A stretch of 35,625 nucleotides of DNA, taken from the NCBI GenBank assembly GCA_949295085.1, contig CASFJS010000014.1, forward strand, positions 1 to 35,625. Reading direction: 5' to 3'. Source of the DNA: an uncultured Pseudomonadota bacterium (GTDB taxonomy: Bacteria > Pseudomonadota > Alphaproteobacteria > RF32 > CAG-239). The translations under genes were made by a program, and so were the position numbers. The notes beneath the pieces are model-generated. The model made no database searches, was not told the origin of the DNA, and was given only the letters and a program-made list of their open reading frames with translations. Of the stretch, positions 24,917 to 33,716 are shown piece after piece (the first letter of the stretch is position 1; each line of letters opens with the position of its first letter).

Positions 24917-25618
24917 TTGTATAGTAAAAAGTTTGGCATTTTTATTGAAATGTGGCGGCAGGATTTTGCCATGGAAAAATCCATTGACGAAAAAAAGTGT
25001 CAGGATGGCAACGGCCGGCCGATACCCTGGTATACGTATCCGGCCATTGAATATCTGCAATCGTTTAACTATGACGGCAAAAGAATATTTGAGTACGGTT
25101 GCGGTTGGTCGTCGATGTTTTGGGCAGAACGCGCGGCGGAGGTGACAGCGGTTGAAGACAAGAGACAGTGGTTTGCCAAATGGCAACGAGATTTGCAGGC
25201 GCCCCGCCTTGATGTCAGATTACGGACGGCGGATGAAAATTATGAAAAAACCATTTTTGAAGACGGACGGCGCTATGATGTTATTGTTATTGACGGCATA
25301 CGTCGGAAATTTTGTGCCGAGGCCGCGGTTGCGGCTTTGAGCGATGACGGTATGATTATTTTGGATGACAGCGACAGAGCGACGGTGTCTGCCGATTATG
25401 CGGCAGCTATTGATATTTTGCGCCGAGCCGGATTGTTGCAGGTTGATTTTTACGGGTGCAGTCCGATGGTTTGTTATACCAAGACGACATCGTTGTTTTT
25501 GCGGCGAAGTTTTGATTTTAAGCCGGCGGGAAAAATACAACCGACGAACGGTTGGGGTAATTTGTGGCACAGACCGCGGAAACAGCGTAAAGAATTTTAT
25601 AAAAAAGTATTATCCTAA
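24917..25618 (+). CDS. Class I SAM-dependent methyltransferase-like protein
   Basis: The product (about 233 residues) has a Rossmann-type SAM fold: motif I as RIFEYGCGWSSMFWA, an acidic strand-2 residue in VTAVEDKRQW, and YDVIVIDG as the strand-4 motif. It opens with the PIPWYTYPAIEYL segment seen in a family of small methyltransferase-like proteins often found near glycan genes. The substrate is unknown. The start is uncertain: TTG 24917 has GGAGG six bases upstream, ATG 24971 has AGGA seven bases upstream, and earlier in-frame ATGs (24869) lack a ribosome binding site. It is followed after 73 bases by a transporter on the same strand. Confidence 0.7.
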   Translation: MYSKKFGIFIEMWRQDFAMEKSIDEKKCQDGNGRPIPWYTYPAIEYLQSFNYDGKRIFEYGCGWSSMFWAERAAEVTAVEDKRQWFAKWQRDLQAPRLDVRLRTADENYEKTIFEDGRRYDVIVIDGIRRKFCAEAAVAALSDDGMIILDDSDRATVSADYAAAIDILRRAGLLQVDFYGCSPMVCYTKTTSLFLRRSFDFKPAGKIQPTNGWGNLWHRPRKQRKEFYKKVLS

Positions 25619-25691
25619 ATATTCAAATCCGCAGGAACCATTTAAAAGGCCGCGTCGGATCATATATTATCCGATGAAGTCAGGAAAAAAT

Positions 25692-26594
25692 ATGCTGTGG
25701 ATTATCAATGGATTAATTTACGGTTTTTTTACAGCGTTGTATACAATGGTTAATCAGCGCCATCGCTTTAATGGCTATATATTGGGTGTTTGGCGCGGGT
25801 TTGGTATTGCTTTTTTGTTTTTGCCGCTGCTTTTTTTTGTGCCTTTGCAAACGGATTGGCGTAATTGGATCTTGTTGGTTTTGCAGGGTGTTTTTATCGG
25901 TATTTATGATTCTCGCTTATTTTTTGCTTCGGCAAAATACGGTGCGGGTGCAACATCGCGGTTGATGGTTTTGAGTGTACCGGTGACAACCGGTATCTGG
26001 TGGTTGTTGACACCCGGATTATTTGTCAGGCTTTGGGATAATACCAGTGTGTTTATAACGTTGTTGCTGGCGCTGGCCGGGTTTAGCGTTTGTTATTGGT
26101 ATATGATGAAAAGCCCGATTACCCGGCGCGCATTTGCGTATTTGTTTCCGGCGGTGCTGGCCTTGGCCGGTATGAGCGCGGCGACCAAAGAAATTGCCAT
26201 GATGGGACAAAATGTCTGGCAAAATATTTTGTATTACCTGAGTGTGGCAACTTTTGTTTCCGGTTGTTATAATTTGGCGTGGTTTTTGGCAACATCGCCA
26301 CGGCCGATATTTCAAAGCTTGCGGCAAATCGTCAGGCCGGATATTGTTTGTTGCGGAATTTATGTCGTCGGGTTTTCGACGATATTGATTGCGGCCAAAA
26401 CAATGGCCATGCGGTTGGCTCCGAATCCCGGATATGTGGCCGCATTATTGTTGACGGCGCCCGTGTTTGTTTTGATATTAAGTCGGCATAGGAGCAAAGA
26501 AAGCGCTATGTCTTTCAGGGCCGGTTGGGCGGCATTATTCTTTCTTGTGATGATTATGATTCTGGTTAACGGAAGTTTTAGCGTGAATGATTAA
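25692..26594 (+). CDS. DMT superfamily (EamA-like) transporter
   Basis: This 300-residue protein has about ten hydrophobic helices arranged as two similar halves, the plan of drug/metabolite transporters. The N-terminal phrase (MLWIINGLIYGFFTALYTMVNQR) and the GYVAALLLTAPVFVLIL final region fit EamA-type proteins. The substrate cannot be inferred. ATG 25692 is chosen because AGGAA lies just before it; the longer open frame back to 25365 overlaps the methyltransferase in another frame. The TAA interlocks with the stop of convergent hemW (TTAA, 26591-26594). Confidence 0.65.
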   Translation: MLWIINGLIYGFFTALYTMVNQRHRFNGYILGVWRGFGIAFLFLPLLFFVPLQTDWRNWILLVLQGVFIGIYDSRLFFASAKYGAGATSRLMVLSVPVTTGIWWLLTPGLFVRLWDNTSVFITLLLALAGFSVCYWYMMKSPITRRAFAYLFPAVLALAGMSAATKEIAMMGQNVWQNILYYLSVATFVSGCYNLAWFLATSPRPIFQSLRQIVRPDIVCCGIYVVGFSTILIAAKTMAMRLAPNPGYVAALLLTAPVFVLILSRHRSKESAMSFRAGWAALFFLVMIMILVNGSFSVND

Positions 26595-27691
26595 GGACAA
26601 AGTCCGCCGATTAAATAATCCAACAGCAGAAAACCTTTGGCCGTGGCCGTAAGCGAGACGGTTGAGTCTTTAAGCAGCCTGGCCGCAACGGCTTGTTGTT
26701 TAAAGGTTTGATTAACAAAGGTATCCAGTTCCAAACCACAGCATTGTTTAAAGGTGTGTTTGTCAATGCCTTGGGTCAGACGTAAACCCATGATGATCAA
26801 TTCTTCGGCACGTTCTTGCGGGCTCAGTTCTTCCAGGCGCAAAGGATCGGTTTGGGCGTAGAGTTTATTGTTTATATGCAGGCGACCGTGAGCCGTCTGA
26901 CCGATGCCGACATAGTCGCCGCCCTGCCAATAGACTTTGTTATGAACGGATTGGCAAGCGTTGCGGGCATAGTTGGATACCTCATATTGTGCGTAACCGG
27001 CGGATGATAAAAAGCGGCAGCTTTGCCGGTATAAGCGTGCGGCGTTTTTTTCATCCAGAGATTTAATGCCTTTGCGATAAAAGACGGTGTTTTCTTCAAT
27101 GGTCAGTTGATAGAGTGACAGATGACAAAAACCGAGAGAACAAATTTCGCTCAGGTGTTGTTGCCAGAGATCCGGATTTTGTCCGGGCAAAGCATAAATA
27201 AAATCGGCGGAATGGTTGTTAAAGTAATGCAGAACTTGCTCAATGGCCCGGTATGCTTCGGTTGCCGAGTGCGTGCGGCCGAGGAATTTTAACTCGCCGT
27301 CGTCAAGAGATTGAACGCCTAAAGACAGACGATTAATGCCGGCAGCGGCCAAGTCGGCAAACAGAGTCGGTGTTTGGGTGTTGGGATTGGCTTCGAGCGA
27401 GATTTCGGCCTCGGCGGCAACGGACCACAGATTATTTATTTTTTCCAGGATACGGGCAACATTGCGCGGATGAATTAAAGACGGTGTGCCGCCGCCGAAA
27501 AAAACGGATATAATGCGGCGGTCGGGCAGCATTTCGGCATAACTTTCCAATTGCTGCAAATAGCCGTCGATGATCTTATCCTGGTCGGTGTTTTTGGCAA
27601 TTTTGCTGAAAAAGTCACAATAAGGGCATTTGCTGCGGCAAAAAGGCCAGTGCAGATAAATACTTAAGGCGCGGCGGGCGACGTTTGTCAT
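26591..27691 (-). CDS. hemW: Radical SAM heme chaperone HemW
   Basis: HemW binds heme and a [4Fe-4S] cluster and delivers heme to respiratory enzymes. It was formerly annotated as an oxygen-independent coproporphyrinogen oxidase. The 366-residue protein begins with [16 protein letters not shown], the HemW-type cluster motif with the CxxxCxxC cysteines. GGGTPSLI and [10 protein letters not shown] follow, both standard. The segment [21 protein letters not shown] is the conserved HemW region. The ATG overlaps the hslU stop by 4 bases (ATGA), so it is the third gene of hslV-hslU-hemW. Confidence 0.9.
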   Translation of the reverse strand: MTNVARRALSIYLHWPFCRSKCPYCDFFSKIAKNTDQDKIIDGYLQQLESYAEMLPDRRIISVFFGGGTPSLIHPRNVARILEKINNLWSVAAEAEISLEANPNTQTPTLFADLAAAGINRLSLGVQSLDDGELKFLGRTHSATEAYRAIEQVLHYFNNHSADFIYALPGQNPDLWQQHLSEICSLGFCHLSLYQLTIEENTVFYRKGIKSLDEKNAARLYRQSCRFLSSAGYAQYEVSNYARNACQSVHNKVYWQGGDYVGIGQTAHGRLHINNKLYAQTDPLRLEELSPQERAEELIIMGLRLTQGIDKHTFKQCCGLELDTFVNQTFKQQAVAARLLKDSTVSLTATAKGFLLLDYLIGGLCP

Positions 27692-28995
27692 AGGATAAAT
27701 TTCGACAAGTCGGAGCTGACGGTGTATTTGCCAAGCTTGTCTTCAACCATTTGTGCCGTGACGGTCAGCTCCTGACCGCTTCTGTCAGAGGCCGAAAAAC
27801 TGATGTCCTCAAGCAGAATCTCCAGAACCGTATGCAGCCGGCGCGCACCGATGTTTTCGACATTTTCATTAATGGTAACCGCCATATCGGCAATTTTATC
27901 GATGGCTTCGGGCGAAAATTTAAGATGAAAGTTTTCGGTGCCGAGCAGGGCGATATATTGTTCAATCAGATTGGCTTCCGGTTCGGTCAGGATACGCACA
28001 AAATCATTATGAGTCAGAGCTTTTAATTCAACACGAATAGGCAAACGCCCCTGCAGCTCCGGCAGCATATCGGATGGTTTTGACAAATGAAAGGCTCCCG
28101 AACAGATAAATAATATATGATCCGTCCGGACCATGCCGTATTTTGTCGATACGGTTGTGCCTTCAATTAGCGGCAGCAAATCGCGTTGGACGCCTTCCCG
28201 TGAAACATCGCCGCGCGTGCCCTCGGCTTTGCCGGTAATCTTGTCGATTTCATCAATAAAAACAATGCCGTCGTTTTCAACCGCTTTGATGGCCTCGGTC
28301 GTAATCGTCTCGTTATCAAGCAGTTTGTCACATTCTTCATCCACCAAAACCTTAAACGCGTCGCTGACTTTAAGCTTGCGCGTTTTATATTTTTGCGGTG
28401 TGCCGCCAAGAAGATCGCCCAGACTTATCATGCCCATTGAGGCACCGGGCATACCCGGAATATCAATTGTGGGCATAGAGGCATTAGAGTTGTCCAGAAG
28501 CGATATTTCAACCTCGCGTTCATCTATCTGATGTTCCCGCAGCAGGTGCAAAAATTTGCTTCTGGTGTCTTCTCCCGCCGAAGAACCGACCAGAGCGTCA
28601 ATCAAGCGCTTTTCGGCGGCAGATTCCGCCTTGGCCGACACACTTTTGCGGAGAGTTTTGCGGGTTTGTACCAAAGAAATTTCGACCAGGTCGCGGATAA
28701 TACTTTCAACATCGCGGCCGACATAGCCGATTTCGGTAAATTTGGTTGCTTCAACCTTGATAAAAGGAGCCTTGGCAAGCTTGGCCAGACGGCGTGAAAT
28801 TTCGGTTTTGCCGACGCCGGTGGGGCCAATCATTAAAATATTTTTGGGAACGATTTCTTCTTTTAATTTGTCCGGCAGCTGCATCCGACGCCAACGGTTG
28901 CGCAGAGCAACGGCGACGGCTTTTTTGGCATCATCCTGGCCGATAATGTACTTATCAAGTTCGGAAACAATCTCCCGCGGGCTGAAACTACTCAT
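27688..28995 (-). CDS. hslU: HslUV protease ATPase subunit
   Basis: HslU is the AAA+ unfoldase that feeds substrates to HslV. The 435-residue protein has Walker A GPTGVGKT, the pore loop GYVGRD, Walker B IVFIDEID, the inserted I-domain (about residues 110-240), the [14 protein letters not shown] sensor region ([15 protein letters not shown]) and the C-terminal tail ending SKFIL that docks into HslV. The start ATG 28995 overlaps the end of hslV by 8 bases; the longer reading starting at 29052 lies within hslV. It is coupled to hemW downstream. Confidence 0.96.
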   Translation of the reverse strand: MSSFSPREIVSELDKYIIGQDDAKKAVAVALRNRWRRMQLPDKLKEEIVPKNILMIGPTGVGKTEISRRLAKLAKAPFIKVEATKFTEIGYVGRDVESIIRDLVEISLVQTRKTLRKSVSAKAESAAEKRLIDALVGSSAGEDTRSKFLHLLREHQIDEREVEISLLDNSNASMPTIDIPGMPGASMGMISLGDLLGGTPQKYKTRKLKVSDAFKVLVDEECDKLLDNETITTEAIKAVENDGIVFIDEIDKITGKAEGTRGDVSREGVQRDLLPLIEGTTVSTKYGMVRTDHILFICSGAFHLSKPSDMLPELQGRLPIRVELKALTHNDFVRILTEPEANLIEQYIALLGTENFHLKFSPEAIDKIADMAVTINENVENIGARRLHTVLEILLEDISFSASDRSGQELTVTAQMVEDKLGKYTVSSDLSKFIL

Positions 28996-29518
28996 TGTTA
29001 AGGCTTTCCAAAATAATGTTATGATTGGTATAGACATCAATATCGCCGGCAATCTTCATAGCTTTGCGGGCAATATCTTCCGGAGACAGGCCGTCAATAT
29101 CATACAGGGCTTTTGCGGCAGCCATGGCATAATTACCGCCGGAACCGATGCCAACGATACCGTCGTCTGGCTCCATCACTTCGCCGGTGCCCGAAATGAC
29201 CAAAGATGTGTCTTTGTCGGCCACAATCATAAAAGCCTGCAGCTGCCGCAAATATTTATCCATCCGCCAATCTTTGGCCAGTTCGACGGCTGCGCGTTTG
29301 AGCTGGTTGGCGTGTTTTTCGAGTTTGGCTTCCAGCCTCTCGATCAGGGTAATACCGTCGGCCGCCGCACCGGCAAAGCCTGCAATAATCTGTCCGTTGC
29401 CAATGCGGCGGACTTTGACGGAATGAGATTTGAAAATAATGGCCTCTCCGAGAGTTGCCTGACCGTCACCGGCCATAACAACATTGTTGTTTTTGCGGAC
29501 ACATAAAATAGTGGTCAT
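28988..29518 (-). CDS. hslV: HslUV protease proteolytic subunit
   Basis: HslV is the threonine protease ring of the HslUV complex. Of 176 residues, the first are MTTILCVRK, so removal of Met exposes the catalytic Thr. GDGQATLG and GFAGAAADG are the conserved segments around the active site, and [16 protein letters not shown] is the other signature. ATG 29518 is chosen over a TTG two codons earlier because it gives the family N-terminus. It has its own promoter and heads hslV-hslU-hemW, whose heat-shock control is expected but not shown by the sequence. Confidence 0.96.
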   Translation of the reverse strand: MTTILCVRKNNNVVMAGDGQATLGEAIIFKSHSVKVRRIGNGQIIAGFAGAAADGITLIERLEAKLEKHANQLKRAAVELAKDWRMDKYLRQLQAFMIVADKDTSLVISGTGEVMEPDDGIVGIGSGGNYAMAAAKALYDIDGLSPEDIARKAMKIAGDIDVYTNHNIILESLNNE

Positions 29519-29552
29519 TTTCAAAATACCTTTTATTGTGATGTTGTATTAC

Positions 29553-29581
29553 TATTTAGGAAAAAATATATTCAAATGCAA
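29553..29581 (-). promoter_or_regulatory. Candidate promoter for hslV-hslU-hemW
   Basis: On the minus strand, TTGCAT (29581-29576) and TAAATA (29558-29553) are separated by 17 bases, about 35 bases ahead of the hslV ATG. The boxes fit a sigma70-type promoter; no sigma32-like CTTGAA/CCCCAT pattern is seen. Confidence 0.5.
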
Positions 29582-29593
29582 GGATAACCGGAC

Positions 29594-29630
29594 AAAAAAA
29601 CGCCTTTATTGGTAATAAAGGCGTTTTTTT
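29594..29630 (-). terminator. Strong intrinsic terminator after the comM operon
   Basis: A 9-bp perfect stem (CGCCTTTAT / ATAAAGGCG, 29601-29609 and 29615-29623) with a 5-base loop is flanked by A7 and T7, so it can work on either strand. It lies 14 bases beyond the stop of the lipoprotein gene and just before the hslV promoter, insulating the two units. Confidence 0.9.
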
Positions 29631-29643
29631 AAGATTTGACGGC

Positions 29644-31632
29644 TTATTTGCGGGTAATTCCGCTCATCGGCTTGGGTGATTTATCAGCCTTTGAGTTATC
29701 AATCGCGTCGGCTACCGGCGTATAAATCCGGACGGCTTTTGGCTTGCGTACGGTTGGTTTTTGGCCGCATATCTCAAGACCCAAACTTTTTAGCGCCGAT
29801 TCAATCGGAATAAACAGATCCGGCGAATTGTCGCTCTTTTTGCTTTCATGTGCGATACCGATGATGTTGCCTTTTTGGTCAATCAGGGCACCACCTAATG
29901 TTACCGTTTGAACAAAAGTATCGACAATAATTTCGGCTCCGCGATCTTCCGACCAACGATAGCCGACAACCCGCCCCTCATTGTCGATATAGTTTTCGCC
30001 GCCCTCGTCAAAGTTAAGCATACCTACCGTCAGTAAGATATCTTTGTTGACTTCCGGCAGGTCAAGCGACATCGGCAAAGGTTGATAAGTTGTCGGCTGA
30101 TCCAGCAACAACAAGGCAACATTTTTCGACGGATTAACCCGGAAAGCCGAGGCTTTGAACTTTTTGTCGTTGACGGTTTCGAGGTTGTAAACATTGTTGT
30201 CTTTTTGAATTAAATCGGCGGAAGTCAAGACCAGATTTTCCGATATAATCAGGCCGGCTCCTTTGTTGCCGAGGGCGTTTTCGACCGAGACAATGGAAGC
30301 CCGCAGTTTGTACAGATTTTGCGGGTTTAAATCCTCAAAGGGCGGATTGTTGGCAATGCAAAATTCATTGTTGATGGCGGCAAAAGCGGCTTCATCAATT
30401 TCGTTGACGGTAATATTGCTGCTGCCGGAATCGGTAACGCCGCCTTCTTCAACAGCTTCGGCGGTTTCGGTTTCCAACGGGATGTCAACAAAATAGTCAT
30501 CGCCGACAGTCAGGTTTTCGGTGTTTTTGACTGTGGTGCCGCCCACTTCGGCAAGCTCAATCGTTTGACAATCGTCCGCAATCACGTAGCTTTCGTCCGT
30601 TACGACATAGTTGCTTTCGGCTATGCCGCTGTCCGTTTCAACCTCCACAACGGGGATACATGTTTGATCCTCGCAGGCGGGCTGACAGTTTTGCAACAAA
30701 GTAACGGCCGCCAGTTCCGGAGCGTATTGAGCCTGAAAACAACTCGGACAATTGTTGCGTCCGTCTCTTCGGGCCAGTTGAGCGGCTATGTCGTCAGGGT
30801 GAATGCGTTGTGCCAGCGTTGAGTTAAAACAGCTGATTTCCGGCAGTTTGACCAAAGCATCTTCAAAAGCGCGTTCAACCAGCAATGTTTCACCGTTGGG
30901 TTCGCCTTCGGCGATTTGCCCGTAGCCGGTTGTTTGGCCGCGGCAATAGACCTCGTCCTTGGCGATGTTCATAATCCGCCAGACGACCGTCATTTCCGAA
31001 GAACCGCTGCGCAGGCGCTTGGCCTGAGCCTGTTCCCAGTCAAACTCATCACAGATGTTCATAAAATAATCGGTAATTTCGGCGGTCAGCAGGTATTCGG
31101 CCTGCGGGATTTTATCAGAATCGGGGTAGTGGACATTGCCGTGGTCAACCACAACCGGGTAGTAGTCGTTCAAGGTTTCGTAGAAGACATCAAAAAAGCG
31201 CATGTCTTTTTGCATGGTGCGCCCCTGATTGAGGTAGGCGTTTTTGGTTTGGCGGCGGCAGCCGAAAATACGGAAACGATAATCGCCGAGCTTGGGATCA
31301 AAGCCGTCATAGCTGCGGTTTTTCTTGATACGGAAATCGACGTTTTCAAGTTTTATCGGCGCAAAGGAGTTGCGGCTTTGGTGCAGCATGACATAAGCGT
31401 CGTACTGGTCGTCAATAATCAGACTTTGATAACGAATCTTTTGTTTATCCTGCAGGTAGGATATCCGGCGAACCGGGCGTTTTTTGGCCGGTTCGCACAT
31501 GCAATCAAAAATTCCCAATGTCGATTCGACATTCGGATCGCACATGCACGGAATGAGCTCCGGACTTTCTTTATCACAGGCGGCAAGCGCCAAAACAGAA
31601 AATAACAAGGTCAGACTAAAAGATTTACGCAT
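29644..31632 (-). CDS. Lipoprotein with inactive trypsin-like (HtrA-type) domain
   Basis: This 662-residue lipoprotein has lipobox LAAC (Cys 19). The N-terminal part is cysteine-rich (PCMC, DCMC, CPSC) and includes a segment (residues 175-265) reminiscent of envelope lipoproteins of the CsgG type, though weakly. An acidic linker follows at 330-430. Residues 445-620 read as a trypsin-like fold: KGAGLIISENLVLTSADLI, then NVALLLLD, then TLGGALIDQKGNIIGIA. The His position is Asp473, the catalytic Asp position Asn504 and the Ser position Leu579, so all three triad residues are replaced. It probably serves as a binding or scaffold protein in the periplasm. It is the last gene of its operon, 23 bases after comM. 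Confidence 0.7.
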   Translation of the reverse strand: MRKSFSLTLLFSVLALAACDKESPELIPCMCDPNVESTLGIFDCMCEPAKKRPVRRISYLQDKQKIRYQSLIIDDQYDAYVMLHQSRNSFAPIKLENVDFRIKKNRSYDGFDPKLGDYRFRIFGCRRQTKNAYLNQGRTMQKDMRFFDVFYETLNDYYPVVVDHGNVHYPDSDKIPQAEYLLTAEITDYFMNICDEFDWEQAQAKRLRSGSSEMTVVWRIMNIAKDEVYCRGQTTGYGQIAEGEPNGETLLVERAFEDALVKLPEISCFNSTLAQRIHPDDIAAQLARRDGRNNCPSCFQAQYAPELAAVTLLQNCQPACEDQTCIPVVEVETDSGIAESNYVVTDESYVIADDCQTIELAEVGGTTVKNTENLTVGDDYFVDIPLETETAEAVEEGGVTDSGSSNITVNEIDEAAFAAINNEFCIANNPPFEDLNPQNLYKLRASIVSVENALGNKGAGLIISENLVLTSADLIQKDNNVYNLETVNDKKFKASAFRVNPSKNVALLLLDQPTTYQPLPMSLDLPEVNKDILLTVGMLNFDEGGENYIDNEGRVVGYRWSEDRGAEIIVDTFVQTVTLGGALIDQKGNIIGIAHESKKSDNSPDLFIPIESALKSLGLEICGQKPTVRKPKAVRIYTPVADAIDNSKADKSPKPMSGITRK

Positions 31633-31655
31633 TGCAAAAAAGCTCCCGCTAATTC

Positions 31656-33170
31656 TCAGAAATATTGGCTTTGACGATAAGACAAAGCTTCGGCTACATG
31701 CAGTTTAAGGATTTTTGATTCATTTTGCAAGTCCGCAATTGTTCTTGCTAACCGCAAAGTGCGGTGATAGGCGCGGGCGGATAACTTGTTTTTGTCGGCA
31801 AAGGCAACCAACAGAGCCTGAGCGTCGTTGTCCATGGCGCAAAGATCTTCAAGCAGGCGGCCTTTAAGCCCGGCGTTGGTGTGGACGGATGTTATGCCCG
31901 CCGCGGTAAGCCGTCGGGTTTGAATTTTACGCGCCGCCACAACTCTGGCACGGATTTGCGCCGATGTTTCGCCTTGTTTGATATCGGCCAAATCCCAGGG
32001 ACTGACGGCCGGAACTTCAATTTTGATATCTATACGGTCCAGAAGCGGACCGGATATTTTGCTCATGTATTCTTTGGCGCAGGCAGGAGCGCGCGCGCAT
32101 TCTTTTTCTTTGTTGCCTAGCCAGCCGCAACGGCAGGGATTCATTGCCGCGACCAGTTGAAAATCGGCCGGAAAAGAGGTATGCGCGTTGACACGGGAAA
32201 TTTGAATAAATCCGTTTTCCAGCGGTTGGCGCAAAGCTTCGAGAGTCGGGCGGTTAAACTCCGGAAGCTCGTCTAAAAACAAAACGCCGTTGTGGGCCAA
32301 AGATATTTCTCCGGGAGTGCCTTTGCGGCCGCCGCCGACAAGAGCGGGGGTCGAGGCACTGTGGTGCGGGTCGCGAAACGGACGGATAAAACTCAGGCCG
32401 GTTGTTTTGAGTTCGCCGACAACGGATTTGATCATGGCTGTTGATAAAGCCTCCTCAACGGTCATCGGCGGCAAAATGGTGGGCAAACGCGCCGCCAACA
32501 TGGATTTGCCGGATCCGGGAGGGCCGATCATCAACAGATTGTGTCCGCCGGCTGCCGCAATTTCAAGGGCGCGCTTGGCTGTTTCCTGACCTTTGACATC
32601 CGCCATATCCAAAGACACGGTATCGTCATTGTTTTGTGCCGGTTGAGGTATCGGCAGAGGTTTGGTATTGTTGAGATGATCTATTAAAGCGGCAAGGCTA
32701 GGTGCTGCGGCGATGTTTTTGGGCTTGGCCCAGGCCGCTTCGCCGCCGCAGGCATAAGGGCAGATGAAGTCAAGGCCGTCTCTGGCCGCCTGCATGGCCG
32801 CCGGTAAAACGCCGTTTACCGGCAAAACGGCGCCGTCCAGCCCGAGTTCGCCCATCACCATATAGTTTTTTAAGGCTGAGGCCGGAACAACACCCATCAG
32901 GCTCAAAATGGCCAAAGCAATCGGCAAATCAAAGTGCGAGCCTTCTTTAAGCAAATCGGCCGGCGCCAGATTGATGAGAATACGCCGCGGCGGCAATTGC
33001 AGCCCGAGCGACTGAATGGCGGCGCGGATGCGCTCTTTGCTTTCGGCAATGGCTTTGTCCGGCAGGCCGACGATAATAAAATTGGGCAGGCCGGAAGAAA
33101 TCTGAGCCTGAAGATCAACCCGCTGGATATCAAGGCCGTTGAAAGTCAGGGTGTTGACATGTGTCAGCAT
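31656..33170 (-). CDS. comM: YifB/ComM family Mg-chelatase-like ATPase
   Basis: ComM is a hexameric AAA+ helicase that promotes branch migration during natural transformation and other recombination. The 504-residue protein has the N-terminal Lon-like ChlI domain (VGLPDKAIAESKERIRAAI and the GELGLDG motif), Walker A GPPGSGKS, Walker B VLFLDELPEF, the zinc-like CRCGW...C...C cluster and the C-terminal SARAYHRTLRLARTIADL segment. It lies between a small secreted protein (13 bases upstream) and the pseudoprotease lipoprotein, suggesting one operon. The N-terminal phrase NTLTFNGLDIQRVDL is typical of the family. Confidence 0.92.
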   Translation of the reverse strand: MLTHVNTLTFNGLDIQRVDLQAQISSGLPNFIIVGLPDKAIAESKERIRAAIQSLGLQLPPRRILINLAPADLLKEGSHFDLPIALAILSLMGVVPASALKNYMVMGELGLDGAVLPVNGVLPAAMQAARDGLDFICPYACGGEAAWAKPKNIAAAPSLAALIDHLNNTKPLPIPQPAQNNDDTVSLDMADVKGQETAKRALEIAAAGGHNLLMIGPPGSGKSMLAARLPTILPPMTVEEALSTAMIKSVVGELKTTGLSFIRPFRDPHHSASTPALVGGGRKGTPGEISLAHNGVLFLDELPEFNRPTLEALRQPLENGFIQISRVNAHTSFPADFQLVAAMNPCRCGWLGNKEKECARAPACAKEYMSKISGPLLDRIDIKIEVPAVSPWDLADIKQGETSAQIRARVVAARKIQTRRLTAAGITSVHTNAGLKGRLLEDLCAMDNDAQALLVAFADKNKLSARAYHRTLRLARTIADLQNESKILKLHVAEALSYRQSQYF

Positions 33171-33183
33171 TGGCAGGGTATCC

Positions 33184-33489
33184 TTACCAGCGCGGGGTCA
33201 GTTCGCCGTTGCGCCAGCGACGGGTCGGGTAGGTATCAACGGCAAGAAAGTCGTATCTGGCCGGCTTAGAGGGAAGATCCCGCATGCGGGTATAGCCCTG
33301 ATTTTCGTAGTAGGCGGCGCAGTCCTCCGCAGAATAGTGAGAATTGGCATAACAATAAACAATGGCCCGCGTATGAATGTTTTGCAGTCCGATACGATCC
33401 GTTTCGGCGCTGCGGCCGACGGCAATAAAAATAAGACTGAAAAAAGCCGCAATACTGCAAAGGCTTAAGAATCGGGTGAGACGTATCAT
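33184..33489 (-). CDS. Small secreted protein of unknown function
   Basis: The product has about 101 residues with a signal peptide (MIRLTRFLSLCSIAAFFSLIFIAVGRSA). The mature part has two cysteines (VYCYANSHYSAEDCAAYYENQGY) that could form a disulfide, and ends in a conserved-looking YDFLAVDTYPTRRWRNGELTPRW. I recall this tail from small proteins of unknown function in other alphaproteobacteria. The start ATG 33489 has CAGGAAC at good spacing; a longer reading to 33507 lacks one. It heads the comM operon and is divergent from rpsF. Confidence 0.65.
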   Translation of the reverse strand: MIRLTRFLSLCSIAAFFSLIFIAVGRSAETDRIGLQNIHTRAIVYCYANSHYSAEDCAAYYENQGYTRMRDLPSKPARYDFLAVDTYPTRRWRNGELTPRW

Positions 33490-33569
33490 TTTGCTGTTCC
33501 TGTACAAGATTTGTCTGGAAGCTTAGCGCCAAAAGATTAAATCTTCTTTAAAAACGGCCATAAAAAGGC

Positions 33570-33597
33570 TTGCAAAATAAAGATTTTGTGATATAAA
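33570..33597 (+). promoter_or_regulatory. Strong candidate promoter for rpsF-rpsR-rplI
   Basis: TTGCAA (33570-33575) and TATAAA (33592-33597) are separated by 16 bases, a close sigma70 match. The predicted leader runs about 110 bases to the rpsF ATG and holds structured RNA. Confidence 0.6.
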
Positions 33598-33607
33598 GCA
33601 CATCGTC

Positions 33608-33671
33608 CTTGCCGCGGCGCTTGAGACCGGCGGCTATACAAGAGGAAACTTTTGTCGACGGGATGCCCCGT
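33608..33671 (+). promoter_or_regulatory. Structured rpsF leader, possible S6:S18 binding site
   Basis: The leader can form a stem CTTG-CCGC (33608-33615) with GCGG (33630-33633) and CAAG (33639-33642), having a 5-base one-sided bulge CTATA and a terminal loop containing ACCG. A second hairpin ACGGG-ATGC-CCCGT follows (33658-33671). Many bacteria autoregulate this operon by S6:S18 binding to an rpsF leader hairpin carrying a CCG element, so this is a plausible equivalent. The match to the published motif was not tested. Confidence 0.4.
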
Positions 33672-33716
33672 TTGATGAGAGTGGTTTGTTGAGAATCCAT
33701 AAGGAGAATAAAAAAA

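Noticed and set aside
25365..25691. N-terminal extension of the DMT transporter
   Set aside because: It overlaps the methyltransferase in another frame, and the extra residues are Arg/Cys-rich and unlike a membrane protein start. ATG 25692 has a ribosome binding site.
30916..31605. Long plus-strand open frame of 229 codons opposite the lipoprotein gene
   Set aside because: It is antisense to a gene with lipobox, domain pattern and terminator, has no ribosome binding site and shows no family-like composition.
29644..31632. Active DegP/HtrA-type protease
   Set aside because: Positions expected for His, Asp and Ser are Asp, Asn and Leu.
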